From Rhodoferax aquaticus (GTDB taxonomy: Bacteria; Pseudomonadota; Gammaproteobacteria; Burkholderiales; Burkholderiaceae_C), in contig NZ_CP036282.1 in assembly GCF_006974105.1 (NCBI RefSeq), forward strand, positions 3,844,001 to 3,908,000: a stretch of DNA of 64,000 nt, read 5' to 3'. The position numbers were made by a program, and so were the translations under genes. The notes under the pieces were generated by a model, which saw only the letters and a program-made list of their open reading frames with translations, was not told the origin of the DNA and searched no databases. Numbering within the stretch: the stretch's first letter is position 1; every line of letters begins with the position of its first letter. Of this stretch, positions 45,111-53,673 are shown piece by piece.

Positions 45111-46486
45111 GCCAGCCGGCTGCCGGTTTGTCTTTGCGGCGGCAATTGTTGCTATGGCTCTTGCTGCCGCAGTTGGTGTTGTGGCTGATGGGGGGCGTGC
45201 TCGCCTTTCGGGTGGCACTGAGTTACGCGGAAAAAACGATTGACCAGTCACTCACACAATCGGTGCGGGCTTTGTCGCGTCAGGTCAAGCCGCTAGGTTC
45301 CGGCCTCTTGGTCGATTTTCCTCGCGCCGCCCAAGACATCTTGGAACAAGACCCCACCGACCGGGTGTTCTACATGGTGTCGTCCCCCCCTGGGAGTTTT
45401 CTGCTGGGCAATAGCAAGTTTCCACGCCCGCCTTTCACCATTTACAGCCCCGAAAACGAGCCGGTCCTCTACGACCTGGTCATGGACGGAAAGCCCATGC
45501 GGGTGGCGGCTGTGGAGTTGGGGTTTGGCGATGGGCTGACCCCGCAGCGCATGCAAGTGCAAGTAGCCAAAAGCTTGGCGGTACAGCAGCGATTTGCCCG
45601 TGAGCTGGTACGAGACGTGCTTTTCCCCCTCTTGCTAATGGGGGCGGTGCTGAGCTTTCTCGTGTATGCCGGTGTGCGCCGTGGTTTAGCGCCCCTGCAC
45701 AAGTTGGAATCTCAGTTGGCGGATAGAACAACGGCCTCGCTCTCCCCTATCGAGATGACACAGGCTCCCCAAGAAGTTCACTCCTTGGCCAATGCGTTGA
45801 ATCAGTTGTTGACCACCCTGCGTCGCAGCTTGAGCCAAGAGAAGCGCTTCTTGAACGATGCGGCCCACCAGTTGCGCACGCCATTGGCAGGGCTCATCAG
45901 CCAGACCGAGCTGGCGATGCAAGAAACGCAGCCACAAGCACTCAAACAACGGTTGGAAAAAGTCCACACTGGCGCGCAGCGCAGTGCCCACTTGGTCAAC
46001 CAACTGCTGTCACTGGCAAGAACCGAAGCAGAAGTCAGCCTCCACCCCATCAATGCAGCGGCCTTGGCACGCGAGGTGGCCCGAGAGTGGACCCCTCGCG
46101 CAGTTGCGGCCGGCGTAGACTTGGGTTACGAGGGAGAAGACACCATGATGGTGCCTGGTGACAAGCTCTTGCTGCGCGAAGCCTTGAACAACCTGATCGA
46201 CAATGCCTTGCGCTACAGCGGGCGCAATACTGCAGTCACCCTGCGCACCCACACGGAAGGCAACACATGCTTGCTAGAAGTTGAGGACAACGGCCCTGGT
46301 TTAAGCGCCAATGACCTTTCTCGGGTCTTTGAGCGCTTTTGGAGGGCCAGCGAAATGCCGGGAGGATGCGGGCTGGGCTTGGCCATCGTGGCTGAAATTG
46401 CGCAACGTCACCGCGGCACCGCCAGTGCCTATGCAGTGATGCCGCATGGCCTACGAATCAGCCTCAGTCTGCCCAAGACACCTTGA
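45107..46486 (+). CDS. Sensor histidine kinase, QseC/TctE type
   Basis: The 459-residue membrane kinase is paired with the preceding regulator. TM1 lies at about 13-35, a small periplasmic 2CSK_N-type sensor domain at 36-170, and TM2 at about 172-192. A HAMP-like linker, the H box with H254 (LNDAAHQLRTPLAGL), the N box (EALNNLIDNALRYSG near 363) and the G boxes (EDNGPGLS, GGCGLGLAIVAEIA) follow. The domain set is that of TctE and QseC kinases. Confidence 0.92.
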   Translation: MSQPAAGLSLRRQLLLWLLLPQLVLWLMGGVLAFRVALSYAEKTIDQSLTQSVRALSRQVKPLGSGLLVDFPRAAQDILEQDPTDRVFYMVSSPPGSFLLGNSKFPRPPFTIYSPENEPVLYDLVMDGKPMRVAAVELGFGDGLTPQRMQVQVAKSLAVQQRFARELVRDVLFPLLLMGAVLSFLVYAGVRRGLAPLHKLESQLADRTTASLSPIEMTQAPQEVHSLANALNQLLTTLRRSLSQEKRFLNDAAHQLRTPLAGLISQTELAMQETQPQALKQRLEKVHTGAQRSAHLVNQLLSLARTEAEVSLHPINAAALAREVAREWTPRAVAAGVDLGYEGEDTMMVPGDKLLLREALNNLIDNALRYSGRNTAVTLRTHTEGNTCLLEVEDNGPGLSANDLSRVFERFWRASEMPGGCGLGLAIVAEIAQRHRGTASAYAVMPHGLRISLSLPKTP

Positions 46487-46619
46487 CGCCAAGCGCCCGA
46501 CCGCGCACACTGACGGCAAGCCAAGAACTGAGGTGAAGCGCGACATTGCGGCCCTTGCCAGCTGTCTGTTCCAGACTCAATTTATCCGCAAATACGTGCC
46601 AAAACGCCAACTATCCGCA

Positions 46620-49568
46620 ATGGTCGGCCCATCCGACGACACCGACCGTCCGGTCTCGCTGGCCGCCCATGACTGGCGGGTCGCGAATCCGGCTACATGC
46701 ACAGACAACCCGTGGATGCTGGCGATGGAGAGCTCTGGCCTTGGCGCCTGGGACTGGAACATCGCCACTGGCGAGCAAACCCATTCCAAACGTTGGTTAG
46801 ATATGCTGGGCTACAGCGTGGGTGACATAGCCAATAACAACCAGGCGTTTATGGAACTGGTGCACCCTGACGATGTGCACACCGTGAAGTCTGCATTCAC
46901 CGCTTACTTGCGCGGGGACCAAGCGCAGTACGCCATGGACGTCAGGCTGCGCTGCAAGAATGGGCAATGGAAGTGGATTGCCACGGTGGGCACCATCGTC
47001 CAGCGCGATGAAAAAGGTCGCCCTGTGCACATGATAGGGACGCACATTGACATCAGCGAGCGAAAACGGGTGGAGGACAACTTGCGAGAACTCAATGCGC
47101 AGTTACTCGACAATACGTCGCTACTCCAAACCACGCTCACCAGTATTTCCCAAGGCATAGTCCTGACCGACGGCCAACAACGGGTGCGCAAGTTCAATCC
47201 CCGCATGTGCGAGCTGCTGGACCTGCCTCTCAGTTTTATGGCGACATTGCCCACCTTGCAGGAGGTCACGCACTTCCAAATGGTACGCGGCGACTTTGGC
47301 CCCCAAGGTGAATTGATTGACTCCCACGCACGCACCCATGTGATGGATGTGGCAGCAGGTGGGCCCAGCAGTCTTTTAGAAAATTACCTGCGCGTGACAC
47401 CTAGCGGACGCACCTTGGAAGTGAGATCTCAGGCGCTTCCAGATGGAGGCTTGGTGCGCACCTTTGCCGATGTGACCAACTATGTGCAAGCTGAAGCTGC
47501 CCGTAAAAGACTAGATGTGCTGCTAGACGCCACACAGTCCATCGCTCGGGTGGGCGGCATTGACCACGATGTGCTCGAACACACCATCGAGTGGACCGCG
47601 GGCGTTTATCGCATTCTGGAAACGGCCCCAACCGAGTTCACCCCTACCCCTGAATCTGTGAGGCGTTTTTTCACCCCCGAGGGTCGTGCCGCGGTTAAGC
47701 AGTATTTGGCCAGCGCAAACCCCGGCAGTGACCGATTTGAATTGGAGCTAGATGTCATCACCTACACAGGTAAACGCATTTGCTTGCACGTCATGGGCAC
47801 CCTGCGCTACGAGAATGGGCGGCTAAGTAAGCGCACAGCAGTGATTCAGGACATTTCTGAACGCAAGCGCACAGAAGCGGCGATGTACGAGAGCGAGGAG
47901 CGCCTCAAACTCGCGCTGGACAGCACTGGCGATGGAGTCTGGGACTGGCACATTCAAGAAAAGGTGGAGTTCTACTCTAAGCGGCTGCTGCAAATGTTTG
48001 GCTTGGCAGAGGCCGACCTGGATAGCAACCCTGACATTTTGGATGCTCGCACCCATCCTGACGATGTACAGCAAATGGCGATCGACCGTCAAAACCATTT
48101 TGATGGACATACGCCCACCTACATGAACGAGCACCGCATTCGCTGTTCAGATGGTTCGTGGAAATGGGTGCTCAGCCGTGGCATGGTCATTGCTCGGGAC
48201 GATGCGGGACAACCGGAGCGGATGATAGGCACGTTTACCGATATCACGCCGCGCAAAGAGTCAGAGGCATTGATTCGCAAGCAAGCGTTCTTTGACCCCC
48301 TCACGGGCTTGCCCAATCGGCGCATGCTGCGCGACCGACTGGACCAAAAAATCAAGAAGAGTCGACGCGAAGACCAACAACTGGCCATTCTGTTTATTGA
48401 CCTCGACCATTTCAAAGAAGTGAATGACACCTTGGGCCATGCCAGCGGCGACTTGCTGCTGGTAGAGGCAGCCCAACGCATACAAAGCTGTGTGCGCGAA
48501 ACCGATACCGTCTCCCGCATGGGCGGCGATGAGTTCACACTCATTGTGGGTAATTTGGACGACGCCGATAGCCTAGAGCGCATCCTGCATAAGCTTTTAA
48601 GCAGTCTGTCAGAAGTTTTTCAGTTAGGGGCCCACCAGGTATTTGTATCGGCCAGCATTGGCATCACCATGTATCCGTCTGACGCTACCGAGGTCGAGGA
48701 CTTATTCAAAAATGCAGACCAAGCCTTGTACGTTGCCAAAGGCGCCGGGCGCAACCGCTTTAGCTTCTTTACCCCTGCTTTGCAGGAAGCCGCTCAAACC
48801 CGGGTGCGCCTGACCCATGATTTGCGCAGCGGCTTGGCAGAACAGCAATTCAAGGTGGTGTACCAACCCATAGTGAACCTCCAAACAGGCGCTGTACACA
48901 AAGCGGAAGCCCTGATTCGCTGGCACCACCCCAAACTGGGTTTGGTGAGCCCCGCCTCGTTCATTCCCATTGCGGAAAGCAGCGGCTTGATCGTGGACAT
49001 TGGGGAATGGGTGTTTCAACAAGCTGCCAGCCAAGTGCTTCAGTGGCGGCAACGTTTGCACCCTGACTTTCAAATCAGTGTGAATAAGTCGCCAGTGCAG
49101 TTCCACCACGATGACAGCCACAAAGCGACGTGGGCAGACCACCTCAATGCGCTGGGCTTGCCAGGCAGCAGCATTGTGGTGGAGATCACCGAGGGCTTGC
49201 TTTTGGACACAGGGACCCGTGTCGGCGACCACCTCCTGGAGCTGGGTGACGCAGGCATTCAAGTGTCACTTGACGATTTCGGCACTGGGTACTCGTCACT
49301 GTCTTACTTGCAAAAGTTTGACATTGACTTCATCAAAATAGACCAGTCTTTCGTCAAGCATTTGATACCGGCATCGACCGACCTAGCGCTGTGCAAGGCC
49401 ATCATCGTGATGGCCCACGCGCTGGGCATGAAGGTCATTGCCGAAGGGGTGGAGACGGCGCTGCAGCGCGACCTGCTCATCGAGGCGGGATGTGACTACG
49501 GGCAGGGATACTTGTTCGCACGCCCTATGGCCGCGGAGGATCTGGAGCTGTACATACAGTCTCGCTAA
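46620..49568 (+). CDS. PAS-GGDEF-EAL cyclic-di-GMP signalling protein
   Basis: The 982-residue soluble protein has about four PAS segments: about 35-160 (GLGAWDWNIATGE), 170-290, 300-430, and 435-555 (STGDGVWDWHIQE near 436), with PAC-type ends (IDISERKR, QDISERKR). The diguanylate cyclase domain has an intact GGDEF at 635-639. The phosphodiesterase domain has an intact EAL at 763-765 (AEALIRWHHP) and DDFGTGYSSL near 884. Both activities are therefore possible. The ATG at 46620 is the start used; the 133 bases after the kinase gene have no clear ribosome binding site, and longer frames exist. It is the last host gene before the prophage. Confidence 0.9.
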   Translation: MVGPSDDTDRPVSLAAHDWRVANPATCTDNPWMLAMESSGLGAWDWNIATGEQTHSKRWLDMLGYSVGDIANNNQAFMELVHPDDVHTVKSAFTAYLRGDQAQYAMDVRLRCKNGQWKWIATVGTIVQRDEKGRPVHMIGTHIDISERKRVEDNLRELNAQLLDNTSLLQTTLTSISQGIVLTDGQQRVRKFNPRMCELLDLPLSFMATLPTLQEVTHFQMVRGDFGPQGELIDSHARTHVMDVAAGGPSSLLENYLRVTPSGRTLEVRSQALPDGGLVRTFADVTNYVQAEAARKRLDVLLDATQSIARVGGIDHDVLEHTIEWTAGVYRILETAPTEFTPTPESVRRFFTPEGRAAVKQYLASANPGSDRFELELDVITYTGKRICLHVMGTLRYENGRLSKRTAVIQDISERKRTEAAMYESEERLKLALDSTGDGVWDWHIQEKVEFYSKRLLQMFGLAEADLDSNPDILDARTHPDDVQQMAIDRQNHFDGHTPTYMNEHRIRCSDGSWKWVLSRGMVIARDDAGQPERMIGTFTDITPRKESEALIRKQAFFDPLTGLPNRRMLRDRLDQKIKKSRREDQQLAILFIDLDHFKEVNDTLGHASGDLLLVEAAQRIQSCVRETDTVSRMGGDEFTLIVGNLDDADSLERILHKLLSSLSEVFQLGAHQVFVSASIGITMYPSDATEVEDLFKNADQALYVAKGAGRNRFSFFTPALQEAAQTRVRLTHDLRSGLAEQQFKVVYQPIVNLQTGAVHKAEALIRWHHPKLGLVSPASFIPIAESSGLIVDIGEWVFQQAASQVLQWRQRLHPDFQISVNKSPVQFHHDDSHKATWADHLNALGLPGSSIVVEITEGLLLDTGTRVGDHLLELGDAGIQVSLDDFGTGYSSLSYLQKFDIDFIKIDQSFVKHLIPASTDLALCKAIIVMAHALGMKVIAEGVETALQRDLLIEAGCDYGQGYLFARPMAAEDLELYIQSR

Positions 49569-49573
49569 CGAAA

Positions 49574-49598
49574 AAAGGCCGCTGTTAGCGCGGCCTTT
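49574..49598 (+). terminator. Rho-independent terminator after the GGDEF-EAL gene
   Basis: AAAGGCCGC (49574-49582) and GCGGCCTTT (49590-49598) form a perfect 9-base-pair stem with a 7-base loop, 5 bases after the stop. It is A-rich before and ends in TTT after, so it can work in both directions. Confidence 0.85.
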
Positions 49599-49610
49599 AC
49601 AGGGGGGAGA

Positions 49611-49763
49611 TGTTTGAATTGATCCACACAAAAACGGTCGAAAAAACAGGAAAAACGTCAAAGGAATCAATAAGTTAGGGCGTTTTAGAGGTTGGCGGCG
49701 AGAAACGTTTATTTTGATCCAGTAGCTGCCCAAAAATCGGGGGGCATTTGCCCATTAAATGCC
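49611..49763. other. Candidate prophage end with clustered transposase-binding motifs
   Basis: The stretch begins TGTTTGAATTGATCC, which resembles the 5'-TG start of Mu-type ends. AAAACG-type motifs occur at 49631-49636, 49652-49657, 49681-49686 (reverse) and 49703-49708 (AAACGT), about 20-26 bases apart, and TTGATCCA occurs at 49619 and 49714. A 7-base inverted repeat (49743-49749 with 49757-49763) closes the array. Mu attL and attR contain comparable multiple binding sites. I see no gene in 49612-49942; frames there lack coding character. Confidence 0.5.
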
Positions 49764-49920
49764 GATTAAATGATTGGTGTGTGGCAGGAAAAATACCAAG
49801 AAATTGCAAAAAGCCGGGTCCGGGACTACACTTCGGGCAAGTCAGTGGACTGGAAACGCACCAGCCAGACGCAATGCCCTTGGCACCGTTATTACGAAGA
49901 CGTAGCGCACTTCCTGACCC

Positions 49921-49941
49921 AAGCCCACCATGTGTGGGCTT
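49921..49941. terminator. Hairpin at the end of the leftward head operon
   Basis: AAGCCCAC (49921-49928) and GTGGGCTT (49934-49941) form a perfect 8-base-pair stem directly after the MuF stop. The T-run lies on the + side (TTTTTATTT), so it best stops rightward transcription; for the leftward operon it lacks a T-tail and may only stabilise the 3' end. Confidence 0.6.
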
Positions 49942-49942
49942 T

Positions 49943-51175
49943 TTATTTGGTCAGCGCACCGAGCAGCAGCTCGTATGCGTCTGCATTGCCCAGGTCGCCC
50001 GCAGCGGCAGCGCCAAGCGACACCACGGTCGCCGACAGTCCAATCTTGGTTCGTTGATTCAGGCGCAGCACGATCTTGGGCAGCATGGTATTGAATGAAT
50101 CCTGCGGAACGACGATCAGATTCCCGCTCTTCTTGTCCAGCAAAACCGCCTGGTAATTCCTGAAATGCTCGGGCAGGTTATTTGCCCACTCCTCCGGCCA
50201 CACCTGCGGCGAGTTGACCTTGTGGCGTCCTGCCAGGTGGTTTGTTTTGCTGTCCAAGACGGACACGCTGGTGGTTTGCAATTCCACCTCGGGCAGCTTT
50301 TCTGCGATGGCATTGATCATGCCGCTGTCCATAAATCCCACGATTTGCGCCTGCCCAACGGGCTGTTTAATGGCAGTTTTAAACGCCTTGAAATTGTCGT
50401 TAAGCACCTTTTGATAGGCGGGTGAAACGGCTTTATCAGCCAACAAGCCCTGCAATGGTTTGGGCAAGGCGGCAATTTTCTGGCCCAAGGCAAGCTCTGG
50501 GGCGATCCAGCTCTGCCCCACGTTGTGGTCCCAGCCTGGATCAATGCCAACTGGCACGCGATCCGTGATCTCGCCGTCGCGTGTGACGACTTCGCGTGTT
50601 TTGACCTGGAAGGGTTCAGACACCTGGAGATTGCCATCGTCCAGATCGGCCTGGCTATAGGCGCGCACGGTGCAGCGGCAGCCCCAGCCGTTTGGCGGGT
50701 AATGTGTCTGCCAGAAAGCATCGTCGATGGGGAATATCAGGCCATTCCACATGCGGTGCATGGGGCGCACTCGTGCGTCCCCGGCTGTACGGTATTGCAG
50801 GAACGGGCGGCGCGCCTTGTTGGCCTGGAGCTGTTCCCAGCGGCCAGCCATATGAGCCGAGCGCATGTTGTTGTTGAAGATGACGCTGGTGCGCCACCCA
50901 CGCTTGCCACGGTAGGTCCATCCGTACTTCTGCACAGTGGCATCAAAGTCTTTGCGGAACTGGGTAATGGTGGTACCGTTCTTCAGGGCATCCACCAGCG
51001 ACTTTTGAATATCAGCCACCAGGTCGGTATTGGTCGCACCGGCAATGGCGAACACCTTGCCGTGCACCGGGCCTGCCAGATCGTCCCACTTCATGGTGGC
51101 CTCGGGCAGTTTGCCCTTGAGGTTGTCGATAGCCTGCCCGAATTGGACGCCGAAGGGTTTCACCAGATCAGGCAT
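49943..51175 (-). CDS. Phage head morphogenesis protein (MuF/gp30-like) with extra C-terminal domain
   Basis: In this 410-residue protein, residues 1-190 match MuF minor head proteins: helical N-terminus (TTITQFRKDFDATVQKYGW near 69) and the Cys/His motif HYPPNGWGCRCTVRA near 157. The C-terminal part (about 285-405) is not needed for a MuF protein and has motifs SVLDSKTNHLAGRHKV near 306 and AVLLDKKSGNLIVVP near 343. This type of tail resembles the phage-encoded Barnase/EndoU/ColicinE5-RelE-like nuclease (PBECR) domains found fused to MuF. The assignment of the tail is tentative. It overlaps the preceding DUF4406 gene by 8 bases. Confidence 0.85.
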   Translation of the reverse strand: MPDLVKPFGVQFGQAIDNLKGKLPEATMKWDDLAGPVHGKVFAIAGATNTDLVADIQKSLVDALKNGTTITQFRKDFDATVQKYGWTYRGKRGWRTSVIFNNNMRSAHMAGRWEQLQANKARRPFLQYRTAGDARVRPMHRMWNGLIFPIDDAFWQTHYPPNGWGCRCTVRAYSQADLDDGNLQVSEPFQVKTREVVTRDGEITDRVPVGIDPGWDHNVGQSWIAPELALGQKIAALPKPLQGLLADKAVSPAYQKVLNDNFKAFKTAIKQPVGQAQIVGFMDSGMINAIAEKLPEVELQTTSVSVLDSKTNHLAGRHKVNSPQVWPEEWANNLPEHFRNYQAVLLDKKSGNLIVVPQDSFNTMLPKIVLRLNQRTKIGLSATVVSLGAAAAGDLGNADAYELLLGALTK

Positions 51176-51491
51176 CGCACACCTCAGGGCCGTGCAGGAT
51201 GGTGCTCTCAGGAACGACAGTCAGACCGAGTTGCTGGGCGAGCTGGTGCTCAATGCGAGCGCCGCGCGATTTTTGCCAGCCTGGCAGCAACGCAACACCA
51301 TCGCACTGAGACAACTGACGAATGGCCATACGCATATAGCCAAGCCAGGAGCCGCAATGCGGTTCCGGGTTCTCGGCTGGGTTCTCCACCTCAAAGCCCA
51401 GCGCGCGCAGGCGCTCAGACGCAGCATTGAAGGCCGGGTAGTTGAAGTCAGGCAAGCCGGTCATGGGGCCAGCCACATAGATACGTTTCAT
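51168..51491 (-). CDS. DUF4406 protein, nucleoside deoxyribosyltransferase-like fold
   Basis: The 107-residue protein starts MKRIYVAGPMTG, the signature of DUF4406 and related nucleoside 2-deoxyribosyltransferase-like folds. The helix-rich middle contains CDGVALLPGW near 64, another family motif. ATG 51491 is chosen because it overlaps the upstream stop as TGATG and has AGGAG 9 bases upstream; ATG 51497 is the alternative. Position within the head operon is typical of cargo genes. A role in nucleotide metabolism or DNA base modification is inference. Confidence 0.75.
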   Translation of the reverse strand: MKRIYVAGPMTGLPDFNYPAFNAASERLRALGFEVENPAENPEPHCGSWLGYMRMAIRQLSQCDGVALLPGWQKSRGARIEHQLAQQLGLTVVPESTILHGPEVCDA

Positions 51492-51640
51492 CAGCATTGG
51501 CTCCTGTCAGGTACTTTTCCACCAGGCAAAGCGACCCATAAAGTGACGCAGGGAAGCACATTGATGCACCAGCGGCGGTTGAAGGGTGAGTAGTGCGCAC
51601 CGATCCACAGCGCGCCCTTGTTGAAAAGGAGGCCCCACAT
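51491..51640 (-). CDS. Small phage protein, 49 residues
   Basis: An ATG at 51640 opens a 49-codon frame that starts MWGLLFNKGALWIGAHYSPF, continues NRRWCINVLPCVTLWV and stops at 51491. The GAHYSPFNRRWCIN...LPCVT pattern is one I associate with small proteins in head operons of transposable phages. It begins 5 bases after the 71-residue gene and ends in TGATG with the DUF4406 gene, so it fits the tight coupling of this operon. Two cysteines and a hydrophobic stretch are visible. The function is unknown. Confidence 0.7.
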   Translation of the reverse strand: MWGLLFNKGALWIGAHYSPFNRRWCINVLPCVTLWVALPGGKVPDRSQC

Positions 51641-51645
51641 GGCTG

Positions 51646-51861
51646 TCACGCCTTCAGGCCTCCGTAGAGGGTCTTTGTCGCTTGTGGGAAAGCCATTTTG
51701 AATATGGCGCCAGGGGCAGTTCGTCCATCAATGTCTAAATCGATCACCACGGCCCCGCAAGCCGCGCACCAACGCACGACCTCTTGCGCGTCGGGCGCTT
51801 CAGAGCTTGATCGACTGGAAATGACCCGTAAAAAGTGCAGCCCGCCGTTGCATTTGCTCAT
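51646..51861 (-). CDS. Small phage protein with CxxC motif, 71 residues
   Basis: The 71-residue protein contains RWCAACGAVVIDLDIDGRT near 31, a CxxC knuckle followed by a short beta hairpin; a further Cys is at residue 4. GGGAGG lies 8 bases upstream of the ATG at 51861, inside the end of the preceding gene. Similar proteins occur in Mu-like phages; the function is unknown. Half a zinc ribbon is possible. Confidence 0.7.
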   Translation of the reverse strand: MSKCNGGLHFLRVISSRSSSEAPDAQEVVRWCAACGAVVIDLDIDGRTAPGAIFKMAFPQATKTLYGGLKA

Positions 51862-51865
51862 AGAG

Positions 51866-52114
51866 TCAACCTCCCTTCTTTGCGCCAGGCTCTGTCCCAG
51901 ACTTCAAGCCAAGCGCAGCGCCACCAGTTAACAGCAGTGCACCCACACCTACGCCATACGCCTGCAAATCGAACTTGTTGCCCGTGATGACGGAATAGAT
52001 TTCCAGGCACATGCCGATCAGGAAGGCCAGCACCCATAGCAGGCGGCCAACGTCATAGCTCTCGCCGTCGATGCCGGTGAGAATGTCATTGATGAATTTC
52101 AGTCCGATGTTCAT
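51866..52114 (-). CDS. Small membrane protein of the head operon, 82 residues
   Basis: The 82-residue protein has two hydrophobic segments, about 23-43 (LLWVLAFLIGMCLEIYSVI) and 52-70 (GVGVGALLLTGGAALGLK), and a Lys/Gly-rich tail. It overlaps the portal gene stop (ATGA). Small two-helix proteins at this position are common in Mu-like phages; a holin-like role is possible, although a separate holin candidate exists in the lysis block. The function is unproven. Confidence 0.7.
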   Translation of the reverse strand: MNIGLKFINDILTGIDGESYDVGRLLWVLAFLIGMCLEIYSVITGNKFDLQAYGVGVGALLLTGGAALGLKSGTEPGAKKGG

Positions 52115-53673
52115 TCAGCCTGCGTTGCCGCACCTCGCAACATCGAATAGCTCAAAGCTCGGTCAATCACCTCGCGCAGGCCTTCGTCATCCATTTCACC
52201 CACCAGTCCTTGCAGCGCCGTTTGGAACTCAGCCAGTGTTTTGCCTTCGGCCTCAAATTGCACCAGCATGGCGTAGACCGGCGCGATCATCTTGTCTTCA
52301 ATGGCCTGGTCGGCCGCATCTGCGGCGAGCTGCATGGCTTCGTCTTCAGTCATGCCAGCGGCTTTGGCGAATGTGAAGCCCGCAACCGCTGAGAAGTCCA
52401 CCGGCAGGGTGGTTCCTGCAGGTGCGGCAGCAGTCTTCGCTGTCAGACCTTTGGCCATTGGCAGCAAGGCGTCCTGATCATCTTCGGCCTCTGGAATGTC
52501 CAGTTCGTCCAGCATGGCCTTGCGGGAGGGCTTGGCTCCCATATTGGCGGCGATCTGGTAGGTCTCGGCCCGTGCCTTGCCAGCGGCTTCCTGCTTGTAG
52601 AACTCCAATGTGGGCGGTGCGACACCTTCACCAAAGTTGAATAGCGTGATCCACTTGAAAATCTGCGCCATGCTGGCCGCTGCAATGTCGCGGTCGGAAT
52701 CGTGGACCTCGCTCTGGCGTTCTTTGGCGGTGTCCGCTGCTGCGCGTGCTCCCACGTCGAGCTGCTCACCGATCATGGCCTGGCTGGTGAGGGCCTTGGA
52801 CATTTCCCGGTTGCAAAGAGAAATCAGGTTTTGCTGTGGCAGGTTTCCGGAGCCGCTGCCGTTGGGCACCAGCAGCTCTACGCCGTTGCCCTCCTGCATA
52901 ACGACATAGCCCGCCTCCATCATTCCGGCCAGCGCGTCAGCCAGATCGTCCTGCTCGCTCTCACTGGTGCCAGCCGGGTAGCGGCCCACAGGCCAGGGTA
53001 GGCCATGGCGCTCGCAGTACTTCACGAAATAGCGCCAGCCACCGGTTTTAAACGTCCAGGGCCAGAAGCAACTCGACAGCAGCGCCATGCCATAGGGATT
53101 GTCATGGGTGGGCATGTGCCGGGACACCACGAACTGATAAGGCTCCACCGATGCGCCTTGCCACGCACCGTTGGAGAGCAGCATGGGCGAGCCATGCACG
53201 TCAAAGCGAAAGCGGCGACCGGGACGGTCAATCACACTGGTAGGCAGATATTTGCCATCTACCAGCTCCCACACTAATTCATGTGTGCGGTAGCCCGTGA
53301 AGATACAAGCGCTCATTTGCCACATGACTTCCAGCCAATCCACGATGGCATTGGGTGCTTGGCTGGCCATCCAGTTGGCGCACAACTCCATGGCGGCGGC
53401 AGACTTGCTGTCACCGTCTTTGCCCACATCGAGCCGATATTTGTGTGAGCGGAATGAACCACGGATAGACCGGATTTCTCCAATCACGTGTGCGTCCATC
53501 ATGATGGAGTAATAGACCGCATCAGCCCGGCCCATTTCCCGCAGGATTGGGTCCGGGTTGGGCAAGGTCAGCATGGTGCCAAAGAAGCGCTGCGGGTCAG
53601 TCTCCGGCGTAGCCACCGGCTTGCCAAGCCAGGAGTTCAGATTGCGGATCAGGCCTTTGAGGGGAGGAATCAT
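52111..53673 (-). CDS. Phage portal protein, Mu gp29-like (DUF935)
   Basis: This 520-residue portal protein forms the dodecameric DNA gate at the capsid vertex. DUF935 features are visible: RADAVYYSIMMDAHVIGEIRS near 50, TGYRTHELVWEL near 120, PYGMALLSSCFWPWTFKTGGW near 193, and the C-terminal acidic helix. Mu gp29 has about the same length. The start overlaps the terminase stop by 4 bases (ATGA), so the products are made together. Confidence 0.93.
   Translation of the reverse strand: MIPPLKGLIRNLNSWLGKPVATPETDPQRFFGTMLTLPNPDPILREMGRADAVYYSIMMDAHVIGEIRSIRGSFRSHKYRLDVGKDGDSKSAAAMELCANWMASQAPNAIVDWLEVMWQMSACIFTGYRTHELVWELVDGKYLPTSVIDRPGRRFRFDVHGSPMLLSNGAWQGASVEPYQFVVSRHMPTHDNPYGMALLSSCFWPWTFKTGGWRYFVKYCERHGLPWPVGRYPAGTSESEQDDLADALAGMMEAGYVVMQEGNGVELLVPNGSGSGNLPQQNLISLCNREMSKALTSQAMIGEQLDVGARAAADTAKERQSEVHDSDRDIAAASMAQIFKWITLFNFGEGVAPPTLEFYKQEAAGKARAETYQIAANMGAKPSRKAMLDELDIPEAEDDQDALLPMAKGLTAKTAAAPAGTTLPVDFSAVAGFTFAKAAGMTEDEAMQLAADAADQAIEDKMIAPVYAMLVQFEAEGKTLAEFQTALQGLVGEMDDEGLREVIDRALSYSMLRGAATQAE

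Noticed and set aside
49770..50057. + frame of 95 codons at the phage end
   Set aside because: Second half is antisense to MuF, and the first half covers hairpins and repeats; no coding character.
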